Assembly: GCA_963737425.1 (NCBI GenBank)
Contig: CAVTSX010000003.1
Coordinates: forward strand, 496,001 to 560,000
DNA from: DASXRA01 sp963737425
Lineage (GTDB): Bacteria > Actinomycetota > Actinomycetes > Mycobacteriales > Jatrophihabitantaceae
DNA: 64,000 nt
Direction of reading: 5' to 3'
The notes under the pieces were generated by a model, which saw only the letters and a program-made list of their open reading frames with translations, was not told where the DNA came from and made no database searches. The translations under genes were made by a program, and so were the position numbers. Positions 7,508 to 15,004 of the stretch are shown here, piece after piece. Positions within the stretch are counted from its first letter, which is position 1. Every line of letters begins with the position of its first letter.

Positions 7508-10219
7508 TTAGCAGCCGAGCAGGCCTTGGATCACCAGGGCGTTGGCGAGTAACTGGTTGGCCAACGTGGTGCCCAGTTGCTTGCCGGACTGCGCGCGGAC
7601 GTGGTTGACGAATCCGGCCAGGGCGCTGCATGCGTGCGCGGTGTCGCCCGCGGTCAGCGCGTCGAGGGCGGCGTGCAGTTGGGCGGCGAAGCTGCCACCA
7701 CCGGCGTTGCCCACCAGGTCGATCTCGTCGGCGAGCAGGTCGGCGGGCGAGGCGGTGATCCGTGTCGCGGAGACGCGCCAGAGCTGTCCGCGACTGGCGG
7801 GTTCCACCCAGTCGCCGTTCGACGGCGCGGCCGGCGCCTGCTGCTCGATGACGGCGTCCGCGCCCGATCCGGACGTGGCGAGGACGTTGCCGGTCGCCTT
7901 GTTCACGATCATGTAGAAGTCGCCGTCGCCGTTCGAGACGAGCGGCGGCGCGGTGCAGTTCGCCGGGGTGTCACCGCAGTTGCCGACCGCCACGACGTCC
8001 CATTCCTGGTCGGCGTTGGTCCCGCCGGTCGCGAACACGTCGGCGCTGCGCGGATTCTGCACCACGGGGCTGCCGCTCGCGGCCGAGCCGTTCGCGTCGA
8101 GAACGTTGGGGCCGCGTACCTGATTCATGTTGACGATCTGGAAGTAGCCGTCCCCCCGGTGGTCCATGGGCGTGGGGAAGGTGGTCGCGTTCTGGTCGGG
8201 ATCGGCTCCTTGGGCGAGGATCTGCCACTGCTGGTGCAGGCTGGTGATCCCGGTGTCCGGCCCGGTGGCCAGCGCGGCTCCGGTTGCCGTCGACGCGCCG
8301 CCCGTCTCGAGCACGCCGCCGCTGGCGGCGTTCACGAATTTGTAGGCGAGGGTCGGGTCGAGTTTGCCGCCCAGTGCCGCCATGACGGGCAACGCGGCGT
8401 TGTCGATCGGGTTGCCGGCCTGGGCGAGGGCGTCGAAGACGCCGATGCCGGAGGTGGCCCAGAAGCCTCGGACTCCGGTGGCGCCCGGTACCGGTGTGGC
8501 CTCGCCGGCCCACCACTCCATGCCGAGGGCGAGATGGTTCGGGACGTTCTCCTCGACCTTGTTGAGGTCGATGATGCCTTGCCGGGACAGCGTCCTGGAC
8601 GGGCCCGGAGGGTTCACGCCGTAGTACGGGTCCTGCGGGCCGCCCTGGGTTGTGTAGGAAACGCCGTCCTCCATGGTGAAGATCGGCAGACCGAGCCCGT
8701 TCGCCTCCGTGGTCATGCTCGCCCGCGCCACGTGCTGGACGGTGTTGCCGCAGTTCGTCACGTTGCACGGGTGCCAGGCCTGCTGGGTCTCGGTCAGGGG
8801 TCCGTGCCAGCCGGGGTAGTAGCTCTCGCACGCGACGTCGAGCGGAATGCCGTTGGTCTGGGTTGCCCCGGCGAAGAACGTCTGCAGGTCCGGGTTGCCG
8901 TCGACGTGGATGCAGGTGAGCGGCCGCGGCAACGGCGGTCCGAGCAGCGCCGGGTCGGAGGTGTCGGATGCCGCGTCGGCAATCGCCTGCATCGCGGCTT
9001 GCTGGATCCGCGGGAAACAGTTGGCCGTACCAGTGCCGCCTGCCGTCGCGGTCGGCGTGCAGTTCGTGCCTGACGGTGAGAGACCGTTGGCGCCGGTGGT
9101 GGTGAACATGCCGTTGTTGACCTCGTTGCCGATCGAGACGAGGTCCGGCCACGCACCGTTCGCCCGGAACAGTTCCATCTCTTGCTTGACGTAGTCGTAC
9201 ATGAGCCCCGCGGTCGGCGGAACGCCCGCCAACTGGTCGACGGTCTTGCCCGCCCAGTTGCCCGGCGTCTCGGACGTGTTGTCGCCGGAATAGAACAGCG
9301 TGACGTTGACCGACATCCCGAGCAGCTTGGCGCGCTTGGCGAGGTCCACCGCGGACCAGTCCGTCTGCGCGTGATTGCCGCTGCTCGTCCCGCCCGGAGA
9401 CGCGGGGTTCGCGCTAGCCGGAATGATCTGGCTGGCCGGCGGCGGCGTCAGCACGTAGTTGTCGTAGGGCGCTGCGGTGATCGGGAAGCTGACCCCGTCG
9501 TGGACCACGGTGGTGTCGATCGACGCCGGGCGCACCCGGATCATGTTCATCCCCTGGTTCTTTAAGATCTGCAGCAGGTCCTGCCCGGGCAGATAGCCGT
9601 CGTGCCACCAGGGGGCGTTGGCAGAGTTGGCGGCCAACCGGTCGAACTCGGCCTTTGATTGCAGGCTCGAGTCGTTGCCCAGGAAGTAGGTCGGGCGGAG
9701 CAGCCACGACTGGGTCGGCGACGGCGCCCCGGCGAGCGGGGACTGGATCAGCCGCGTCCCCGCCGCGGTGCTGGAGGCCGACACGTCGAGCACGAGATGG
9801 GTGCCCGCGTTCATGATCGTGTTGTAGCCGTTCGCGATGTAGGTGAACACCCACTCCTGGGTCGGGACTCCGGCCCGGCACCGGTCCGGCACGGTCCATG
9901 TCGCCGCCGTTGGCTGCGCGCTGTCCAGGCACTGCCCGCTGCCGACGTTGCTGATCAGCCAGTTGCCGTCCGGCGCCTTGGTCAGCGCCCACCGCTGGCG
10001 GAGGTTCGTGAAACTCCGCGGATTCTGGACGACGCTGTGGCCGTCGAGATCGGCCTGCAGGCCCGACGGCTGATTGATCAGGTAATAGCTCTGGCCGTTG
10101 TTCGGACTCGGATCGATCGGTTCCGGGGGTTGGCTGACGGCTGCCCGTGCGGGTGCCGCTGCCACGGAGGCGAACAGTCCGGCGACGAGCACTGCGGCGG
10201 CGCAAACCGGTGACTTCAT
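7508..10219 (-). CDS. Secreted GH53 endo-beta-1,4-galactanase with ricin-type modules
   Basis: A 903-residue exported protein. A signal peptide (MKSPVC...ARAAV) is followed by a ricin-type beta-trefoil (about 30-165), the GH53 barrel (about 175-600), a second beta-trefoil-like region (about 610-815) and a C-terminal helical domain ending LGC that resembles the FIMAH adhesin-type domain. GH53 landmarks are LLQILKNQGMNMIRVR, VSIGNEVNNG with acid/base E366, and FTMEDGVSYT with candidate nucleophile E517. Family members cut beta-1,4-galactan and arabinogalactan I. The ATG at 10219 is chosen for its GGGAG site and signal peptide; the frame is open 75 bases further up. It is probably co-transcribed with the downstream GH16 gene. 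Confidence 0.85.
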   Translation of the reverse strand: MKSPVCAAAVLVAGLFASVAAAPARAAVSQPPEPIDPSPNNGQSYYLINQPSGLQADLDGHSVVQNPRSFTNLRQRWALTKAPDGNWLISNVGSGQCLDSAQPTAATWTVPDRCRAGVPTQEWVFTYIANGYNTIMNAGTHLVLDVSASSTAAGTRLIQSPLAGAPSPTQSWLLRPTYFLGNDSSLQSKAEFDRLAANSANAPWWHDGYLPGQDLLQILKNQGMNMIRVRPASIDTTVVHDGVSFPITAAPYDNYVLTPPPASQIIPASANPASPGGTSSGNHAQTDWSAVDLAKRAKLLGMSVNVTLFYSGDNTSETPGNWAGKTVDQLAGVPPTAGLMYDYVKQEMELFRANGAWPDLVSIGNEVNNGMFTTTGANGLSPSGTNCTPTATAGGTGTANCFPRIQQAAMQAIADAASDTSDPALLGPPLPRPLTCIHVDGNPDLQTFFAGATQTNGIPLDVACESYYPGWHGPLTETQQAWHPCNVTNCGNTVQHVARASMTTEANGLGLPIFTMEDGVSYTTQGGPQDPYYGVNPPGPSRTLSRQGIIDLNKVEENVPNHLALGMEWWAGEATPVPGATGVRGFWATSGIGVFDALAQAGNPIDNAALPVMAALGGKLDPTLAYKFVNAASGGVLETGGASTATGAALATGPDTGITSLHQQWQILAQGADPDQNATTFPTPMDHRGDGYFQIVNMNQVRGPNVLDANGSAASGSPVVQNPRSADVFATGGTNADQEWDVVAVGNCGDTPANCTAPPLVSNGDGDFYMIVNKATGNVLATSGSGADAVIEQQAPAAPSNGDWVEPASRGQLWRVSATRITASPADLLADEIDLVGNAGGGSFAAQLHAALDALTAGDTAHACSALAGFVNHVRAQSGKQLGTTLANQLLANALVIQGLLGC

Positions 10220-10547
10220 CAGACGCTCCCGCCCGACAATCATCCTGGACGCGATAGGAGTTGGCTTGCACAACCTTGCGGCCAACTGGGGCACATTCGG
10301 GCCAGCCAGCCGGGGCGATCCGGCTGGATAAACCGCTCGAAGAATAGACTGACCACACCATAACTACAAGCACTCCAACACGTCTGAGTGCGGTAATGCC
10401 AGTTGTCGCCCAGAACAAGACACCAATTCCAAACATGTGCTCGACCTGAGCGTCAAAGCGAACACATTCCAACAGTCAAGCGGGCCGAGGGCCGAGGGGT
10501 GAACTGTTCGCCGCGGCGGCAACCTTTGGCCGGAGGACACTTCACGA
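10220..10547. other. Divergent promoter region, GH53 / acetyltransferase
   Basis: This 328-base gap separates the minus-strand GH53 gene from the plus-strand acetyltransferase. Its middle (about 10320-10470) is clearly richer in A+T than the surrounding genes, as expected for promoters. The inverted repeat at 10306-10327 is the only strong structure seen. No open frame looks coding. Confidence 0.4.
10306..10327. promoter_or_regulatory. 22-bp inverted repeat upstream of the GH53 gene
   Basis: CCAGCCGG and CCGGCTGG are perfect 8-bp arms around GGCGAT, centred about 97 bases upstream of the GH53 start. The position and dyad symmetry fit an operator for a sugar-responsive repressor, or a leader hairpin. 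No LacI-type core with a central CG was recognised, and no regulator gene lies beside it. Confidence 0.35.
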
Positions 10548-10988
10548 GTGATCCGTCCAGGTGTGCCGGCAGACCTTGCCACCGTGCGGGATGTGTTTCG
10601 CCGTGCGTCGCTGTCCAATTCTGGTGACCGTGCCGGCCTGCTCGCTCATCCGGAACACCTGATCCTTGGACCCGACGGGCTGAACGAGGGACGCACTCAG
10701 GTCGCGGAAGAGAACGGCTCAGTCGTGGGCTTCGCGACCTGGACAGTCGCGGACGGCGTCGTTGAACTGGAAGACCTGTTCGTGGACCCGGACTGGACGA
10801 GGCGAGGAATTGCCACTGCGCTGGTGAAGGGCATCGCCGACATCTTGCGAGCGCGTGGCGTCGAGCGACTGGAAGTAACCGCCAACCCGCACGCAATGAG
10901 CTTCTACAACACTCTCGGATTCACAAACTGCGGCGTTGCCAGCACCGAGTTCGGCCCGGCCCCCCGGATGGAACTGGCGATTCGCTGA
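10548..10988 (+). CDS. GNAT family N-acetyltransferase
   Basis: A 146-residue single-domain acetyltransferase starting MIRPGVPADL, the common GNAT N-terminus. The acetyl-CoA site is VDPDWTRRGIATALV (R/QxxGxA form), preceded by the strand GVVELEDLFV. The C-terminus carries NPHAMSFYNTLGFTNCG, the usual A-x-x-F-Y-x-x-x-G-F helix-strand. The GTG start has GGAGG about eleven bases ahead. The substrate is unknown. It stands alone between the GH53 gene and the orphan gene at 11163. Confidence 0.8.
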   Translation: MIRPGVPADLATVRDVFRRASLSNSGDRAGLLAHPEHLILGPDGLNEGRTQVAEENGSVVGFATWTVADGVVELEDLFVDPDWTRRGIATALVKGIADILRARGVERLEVTANPHAMSFYNTLGFTNCGVASTEFGPAPRMELAIR

Positions 10989-11162
10989 TTGCTGCCTCGG
11001 CGCTCCGACCTGACGGTCAGCGTCCGCCGATGAGAAGGCGGCCGCGACAGCCGTCGACCGTCCCACGGGACATACGGCCCGCGTGTACCTCGCGATGGTG
11101 CTCACAGGCCACACCCAGTCACCTCTCACTGGGCGCTGGGTGTTCGTGCGGAACCTTGCGGC

Positions 11163-11837
11163 ATGTGGAATGTGCCGCCACCGCATGACGAGTGGATCGA
11201 GAACTTCCTGGAGATACACGCGCCTTCGCGCACAGCGCCCGACTGGTTCTCGACATTCTCGGCTGTTGTTCGCGATGCCCGGCAGATGACCGGCCGGAAT
11301 CTGACGTCCGGCATCGTTTCGGACGAGTCGCACAGGGGAAGCTGGCTTGGTGCGCTCGGATATCTCGTCATGCTCGATCAGGTCGGGCAATGCTTCCGCC
11401 CGACGCCCGTTCCGCGCCAAGCGCCCCACCCGGCGGGCGTCGCGAAGGCGCTGACGTACTTCGCGCCGAAACTTGGCGATGACGAGATTCTGGCCTTGTA
11501 CGCACTGCGCTGTGCGTTCGTCCACGATTTCGGGCTCAGCAGCTGGGGGACCATTCCGCACGCCGCGGGGCTCACCCACCGCTTCCGGCTGGTCGCCAAC
11601 GCGACGTCTCCACTGATCGAGCTACCGGCAACGCCGTGGAACGGCGACTTGACCGTCGCGTCGCTGCGCAGGAGTCAGACGATCGTCAACGTCCGCGCGC
11701 TCGGCGACCTGGCCGAGTCGATCGTGGAGACGGTCCAGGCGAGGCAGCGGGCGGGCTTGCTCGAGATCGAACTGCCGAGCGGAATCAACGAGTTGTTCGC
11801 GCGTTTCGCAGTGACAACCTCGCCCGACGGAACCTGA
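11163..11837 (+). CDS. Orphan protein of unknown function with an Rx4H motif
   Basis: A 224-residue soluble protein that I do not recognise. It has no signal peptide or membrane segment. The centre reads LYALRCAFVHDFGLSSWG, in which R-x4-H within a helix resembles the catalytic motif of HEPN-fold nucleases; similar Rx4-6H helices also occur in inactive helical proteins. Codon use (strong G or C at third positions) supports coding. No SD sequence is clear before the ATG. Convergent minus-strand frames here are weaker. No toxin-antitoxin partner is seen next to it, so a nuclease role is only a suggestion. Confidence 0.55.
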   Translation: MWNVPPPHDEWIENFLEIHAPSRTAPDWFSTFSAVVRDARQMTGRNLTSGIVSDESHRGSWLGALGYLVMLDQVGQCFRPTPVPRQAPHPAGVAKALTYFAPKLGDDEILALYALRCAFVHDFGLSSWGTIPHAAGLTHRFRLVANATSPLIELPATPWNGDLTVASLRRSQTIVNVRALGDLAESIVETVQARQRAGLLEIELPSGINELFARFAVTTSPDGT

Positions 11838-11960
11838 CGGACGAGCTGGCGACGCGGGCCGATCAGCCGCCTCGCGGACCCGGAGCGCGCCGGCTTGGGC
11901 GGGATCCGGCCGCCCACCGACCAGGGCAACAGCGCCCCGTAACCGGACGCTGCCTCGTTC

Positions 11961-12164
11961 CATCAGCGGACGATGGAGGTCTTCCGCGCCGCCGGGCTGC
12001 AACAGGAGGTGAAGGAAGCGGCCGGGCGCGAGTTCTCACGCAGGTGGGGCTCGAGCCGATCCTTCGCGAGCGCGCCGTCGAGCACGGCGCGGAGCACCGG
12101 TTCGACACAGACCTGGTCTCCTTCGAACAGCGCGACGACCATGTCATCTCGGTGATACGCACGG
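11961..12164 (+). pseudogene. Decayed FAD-dependent aromatic monooxygenase fragment
   Basis: Two pieces of a PHBH-type FAD monooxygenase are visible in different frames. One frame reads HQRTMEVFRAAGLQQEV (from 11961), matching the RTME-h-h-R-x-x-G-L helix of the family. A shift by one frame after REF then gives LTQVGLEPILRERAVEHGAE followed by FDTDLVSFEQ, the next conserved block. About forty residues that normally separate the blocks are missing. There is no Rossmann start and no C-terminal part. This is therefore a deletion and frameshift relic. The rest of 11838-12383 holds nothing recognisable. Confidence 0.6.
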
Positions 12165-12383
12165 CGGCGGTCCCGAACTCGAACAGCGCTAACCCGCGCT
12201 GTCCCCTCAGCGGCTGTTCGTTCGTCGTCCGGGTATGAGCAACAACCCTCGACGCGAACCACACCACCGCACCACCGCATGCTTCGTCCTGCCCGTCCTG
12301 CCCAGCGAGCGGGCACGCGACCCGTTCGACCGACCCGCCGCCAACGCCGCGATGCCGCGGCACGACAGAACTGGGAGAGCCTG

Positions 12384-13847
12384 ATGTCGAAACGTGCCGT
12401 AGCGACTGTTCCCGCTGCTCCCACTGTTCCCACTGTTCCCACTGTTCCCACCTGGGCCGTGCTGGCGGTGTGCTGCGTGGCTCAGTTCATGGTCGTCCTG
12501 GACGTGTCGATCGTGAACGTTGCCCTGCCGAAGATGCGGGCCGATCTCGACCTTTCGGCGTCTGGCCAGCAGTGGATCATCAATGCCTACACGCTCACGT
12601 TCGCCGGCTTCCTGTTGCTCGGTGGGCGCCTCGCCGACCTGTTCGGACGTCGGCGCGTGTTCCTGCTGGGCCTCGGCGTATTCACCGTGTGCAGCCTGCT
12701 CGGCGGCCTCGCCCACAACGGCGGGCAGCTCATCGCCGCCCGCGCCGTGCAGGGCATCGGCGCGGCGATCCTGGCACCGGCCACCCTCAGCCTGCTCACC
12801 ACCACGTTCACCGAACCCGCCGCTCGCCGCCGCGCGCTCGGTGCGTGGTCTGCCACCGCTGCGAGCGGCGCCACGGCCGGCGTGCTGGCGGGCGGCATCC
12901 TGACCGACCTGCTCGACTGGCGGTGGGTGCTGTTCGTCAACGTGCCCATCGGCGTCGTACTGATCGCGGCCGCGGTCGTGTCGCTGGCCGAGTCCCGGGC
13001 GGACGCGCGGCCCAGCCTCGACCTCGCCGGCGCCGTCACGGTCACCGGCGGGCTGGGCCTGCTCATCTACGGGATCGTCAGCACCGATACCCGCTCGTGG
13101 GGGTCGCCGGCCACGATCCTCACGCTGTTGGGCGCAGCCGCGCTGCTCGCCGCGTTCGTCGTGATCGAGTCGCGCCTGGCCCACCCGCTGGTCCCGCTGG
13201 GGGTGTTCCGGCTGCGCTCGGTCGCGGCCGCGAACGGTATCGCCGCGATGATCGGGGCTGCGCTGTTCGGGATGTTCTTCTTCCTGTCGCTCTACCTGCA
13301 GCAGGTGAACAGCTACAGCCCGCTCAAGGCCGGCTTCGCCTTCCTGCCCGCAGCGCTGGCGACGTTGACCGGCGCGCTGTGCGCCTCACGGCTGGTCCCG
13401 CGCTTGGGTGTCCGGCGCCAGCTGATCATCGGCCCCCTGCTGGCCGTGGGCGGGCTCGCATGGTTGAGCCAGCTCTCGGCGGGCGACGGCTACGCCGCCC
13501 ACGTGTTCGGCGCCCTTCTGCTCACCGGGTTCGGCGTGGGCCTCTCGTTCGTGCCGATGACCATCGCCGCGACAACGGACGTGCCGATACACCAGGCCGG
13601 GCTGGCGTCCGGACTGATCAACACCACCCGCCAGGTCGGCGGCGCCGTAGGCCTGGCCGTCATGGCGACCATCGCCACCGGGGCATCGTCACCGACGGCC
13701 GGCTACGACCGCGCGTTTTGGATCACCGCCGCCGCCATGTTGATCGCGGCCGTGCTGGCCCTCGCGCTGCCCGGCAAACCCAAGCCGGAACGGCAGATCA
13801 TCAGCGGCGAGAAGACTGCCGAGGCCACCGCGCTGGTCGAGGCTTAG
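12384..13847 (+). CDS. MFS multidrug exporter, DHA2 (14-TM) family
   Basis: A 487-residue membrane protein with about fourteen hydrophobic segments. It shows DHA2 hallmarks: VLDVSIVNVALP in helix 1, WIINAYTL in helix 2, GGRLADLFGRRR in loop 2-3 (motif A), and a motif-C-like glycine-rich helix 5 (GATAGVLAGG). Such exporters swap protons for drugs or metabolites. The ATG at 12384 is preceded by GGGAGAG; the frame is open 105 bases further but with arginine-rich, non-membrane sequence. The short cytoplasmic N-terminus is made of TVP repeats encoded by a 9-base tandem repeat. No adjacent TetR regulator is present. It converges on the TrmB/LuxR-like regulator at 13905-14870. Confidence 0.88.
   Translation: MSKRAVATVPAAPTVPTVPTVPTWAVLAVCCVAQFMVVLDVSIVNVALPKMRADLDLSASGQQWIINAYTLTFAGFLLLGGRLADLFGRRRVFLLGLGVFTVCSLLGGLAHNGGQLIAARAVQGIGAAILAPATLSLLTTTFTEPAARRRALGAWSATAASGATAGVLAGGILTDLLDWRWVLFVNVPIGVVLIAAAVVSLAESRADARPSLDLAGAVTVTGGLGLLIYGIVSTDTRSWGSPATILTLLGAAALLAAFVVIESRLAHPLVPLGVFRLRSVAAANGIAAMIGAALFGMFFFLSLYLQQVNSYSPLKAGFAFLPAALATLTGALCASRLVPRLGVRRQLIIGPLLAVGGLAWLSQLSAGDGYAAHVFGALLLTGFGVGLSFVPMTIAATTDVPIHQAGLASGLINTTRQVGGAVGLAVMATIATGASSPTAGYDRAFWITAAAMLIAAVLALALPGKPKPERQIISGEKTAEATALVEA
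12405..12449 (+). repeat. Five 9-bp tandem units inside the exporter N-terminus
   Basis: Units of ACTGTTCCC occur at 12405, 12423, 12432 and 12441, with one variant GCTGCTCCC at 12414. The unit is in frame and encodes Thr-Val-Pro, giving TVPAAPTVPTVPTVPT before the first membrane helix. Being a multiple of three, copy changes would alter length without breaking the frame. Confidence 0.85.
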
Positions 13848-13874
13848 CCAACGTGGCCGGTCCCGCGCCTCGGA

Positions 13875-13899
13875 GCCCGGAGCAAGACCATTGCCGGGC
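13875..13899. terminator. Candidate bidirectional terminator hairpin
   Basis: GCCCGG (13875-13880) and CCGGGC (13894-13899) pair around a 13-base loop in the 57-base gap between the converging exporter and regulator genes. A T-tract is lacking, which is common in high-GC actinobacteria. Confidence 0.4.
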
Positions 13900-13904
13900 G
13901 AGGG

Positions 13905-14870
13905 TCAAATCAAGCCGCGGCGGGTGGCGAGGGCACCGGCCTGAAAGCGGGATTGGGCACCGAGTTCGTCCAGCAGGTCCCTCACCTTGCGCTGGACCGT
14001 CCGGTGAGCGAGGCCGAGGTGGCGGGCAATGGCCGCGTCGGTGTAGCCGGCGGCGAGCAGAGCCGGCAGTGCTTGTGCGGTCGGGTCCGCCGGTGCATCA
14101 CCGTCCTCGCCAGGTGTCGCTGCGTGCACGATGGGCACCGACCGCTCCCACACCTGCTCGAACAGGGCGATCAGCGCATCGAGCAGCGCGGACGGGTGGA
14201 TGAGGACCACCTCGTGCACGACATCGAGCATCGTCAGCGGCGCAAAGCCGAGCCGGTCGTCGGCGATGCTCAGCTTGAGCGGCAAGGCCGGCGCCAGGCG
14301 GCTCTGCTCGCCGAGCGCGCGCTGATGCTGCACGTGCTCGAACACGCCCGGAAGGTCGAGGCAGGAGCGCTCATACACGGCCCGGTAGACGACACCGGCC
14401 TGCAGTTGATCCTCCTCGACCGGGTTCATCCGAGTCTCGGTCACGAACGGCGCCTTGTTGAAGCTGCGCATCTGAACGCGTGCGTTGCGCTGCACCTGAT
14501 GCCACCGTTGGGCTATCGCCTCGCGCCCGTGGACGATCTCGACGACGTCGAGCGCGACCGGAGAGCCCGCCGCGGTTCTCCTCTTCCGGGCCAGGCGGGA
14601 AGCGTCGACCCGTAGCCGGGCCAGATCCCCTTCGCCCTCACGGATCAGAGCCTCCAGAGCGACATCGGGATCGGCCGGAACGTAACGGCGCGGCTTGCCG
14701 GGCAGGCGGCTCACCAGGCCGCGCTGCTCCAAGGCGGTGATCGAGTGCTGGACCTGAGCCCGGCCAACGGCGAGATGCTGAGCCAACTGGCCGGCGGTGG
14801 GGTCGCCGAGCTCCAGGAGCGCTACGTACATCCGCTCGGCCGCGGGGCTGATCTGCAGCGGCTCGAGCAT
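13905..14870 (-). CDS. TrmB-like / LuxR-type HTH regulator (paralogue 1)
   Basis: A 321-residue cytoplasmic regulator. The N-terminal 70 residues form a TrmB-type winged helix (SPAAERMYVALLELG, then LVSRLPGKPRRYV). The centre (VEIVHGREAIAQRW onward) resembles the TrmB effector region. The C-terminus has a LuxR-like HTH (LLAAGYTDAAIARHLGLAHR). The genes at 22091 and 23092 share this architecture and its diagnostic sequences. The ATG at 14870 has GGAGGAG ahead. It is divergent from the secreted protein at 15005, and an inverted repeat lies 26 bases upstream of its start. Autoregulation and control of that neighbour are inferred from this layout. Confidence 0.8.
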   Translation of the reverse strand: MLEPLQISPAAERMYVALLELGDPTAGQLAQHLAVGRAQVQHSITALEQRGLVSRLPGKPRRYVPADPDVALEALIREGEGDLARLRVDASRLARKRRTAAGSPVALDVVEIVHGREAIAQRWHQVQRNARVQMRSFNKAPFVTETRMNPVEEDQLQAGVVYRAVYERSCLDLPGVFEHVQHQRALGEQSRLAPALPLKLSIADDRLGFAPLTMLDVVHEVVLIHPSALLDALIALFEQVWERSVPIVHAATPGEDGDAPADPTAQALPALLAAGYTDAAIARHLGLAHRTVQRKVRDLLDELGAQSRFQAGALATRRGLI

Positions 14871-14895
14871 CCTGCTCCTCCGTGCACCTGACGTA

Positions 14896-14914
14896 TTTGC
14901 GCCGCGGGCGTAAA
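14896..14914. promoter_or_regulatory. Candidate operator TTTGCG-N7-CGTAAA
   Basis: TTTGCG (14896-14901) and CGTAAA (14909-14914) form a dyad with a 7-base spacer in the 134-base divergent region between the regulator and the secreted S8-like gene. The same half-site and the same spacing recur at 22033-22051, in the divergent region of the paralogous pair. That recurrence is the main support. Confidence 0.55.
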
Positions 14915-15004
14915 GGCGCCGCCGGCAAACCTGGACAGGCACGTTATCAGACACAAGGCTCAGCGTGCCCACGACAACGACAGCACATCTGGAGGACGCG
15001 CCTC

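Noticed and set aside
12405..12449. Tandem repeat as a possible CRISPR array
   Set aside because: Units are 9 bp, contiguous, without spacers, and in frame inside a protein gene.
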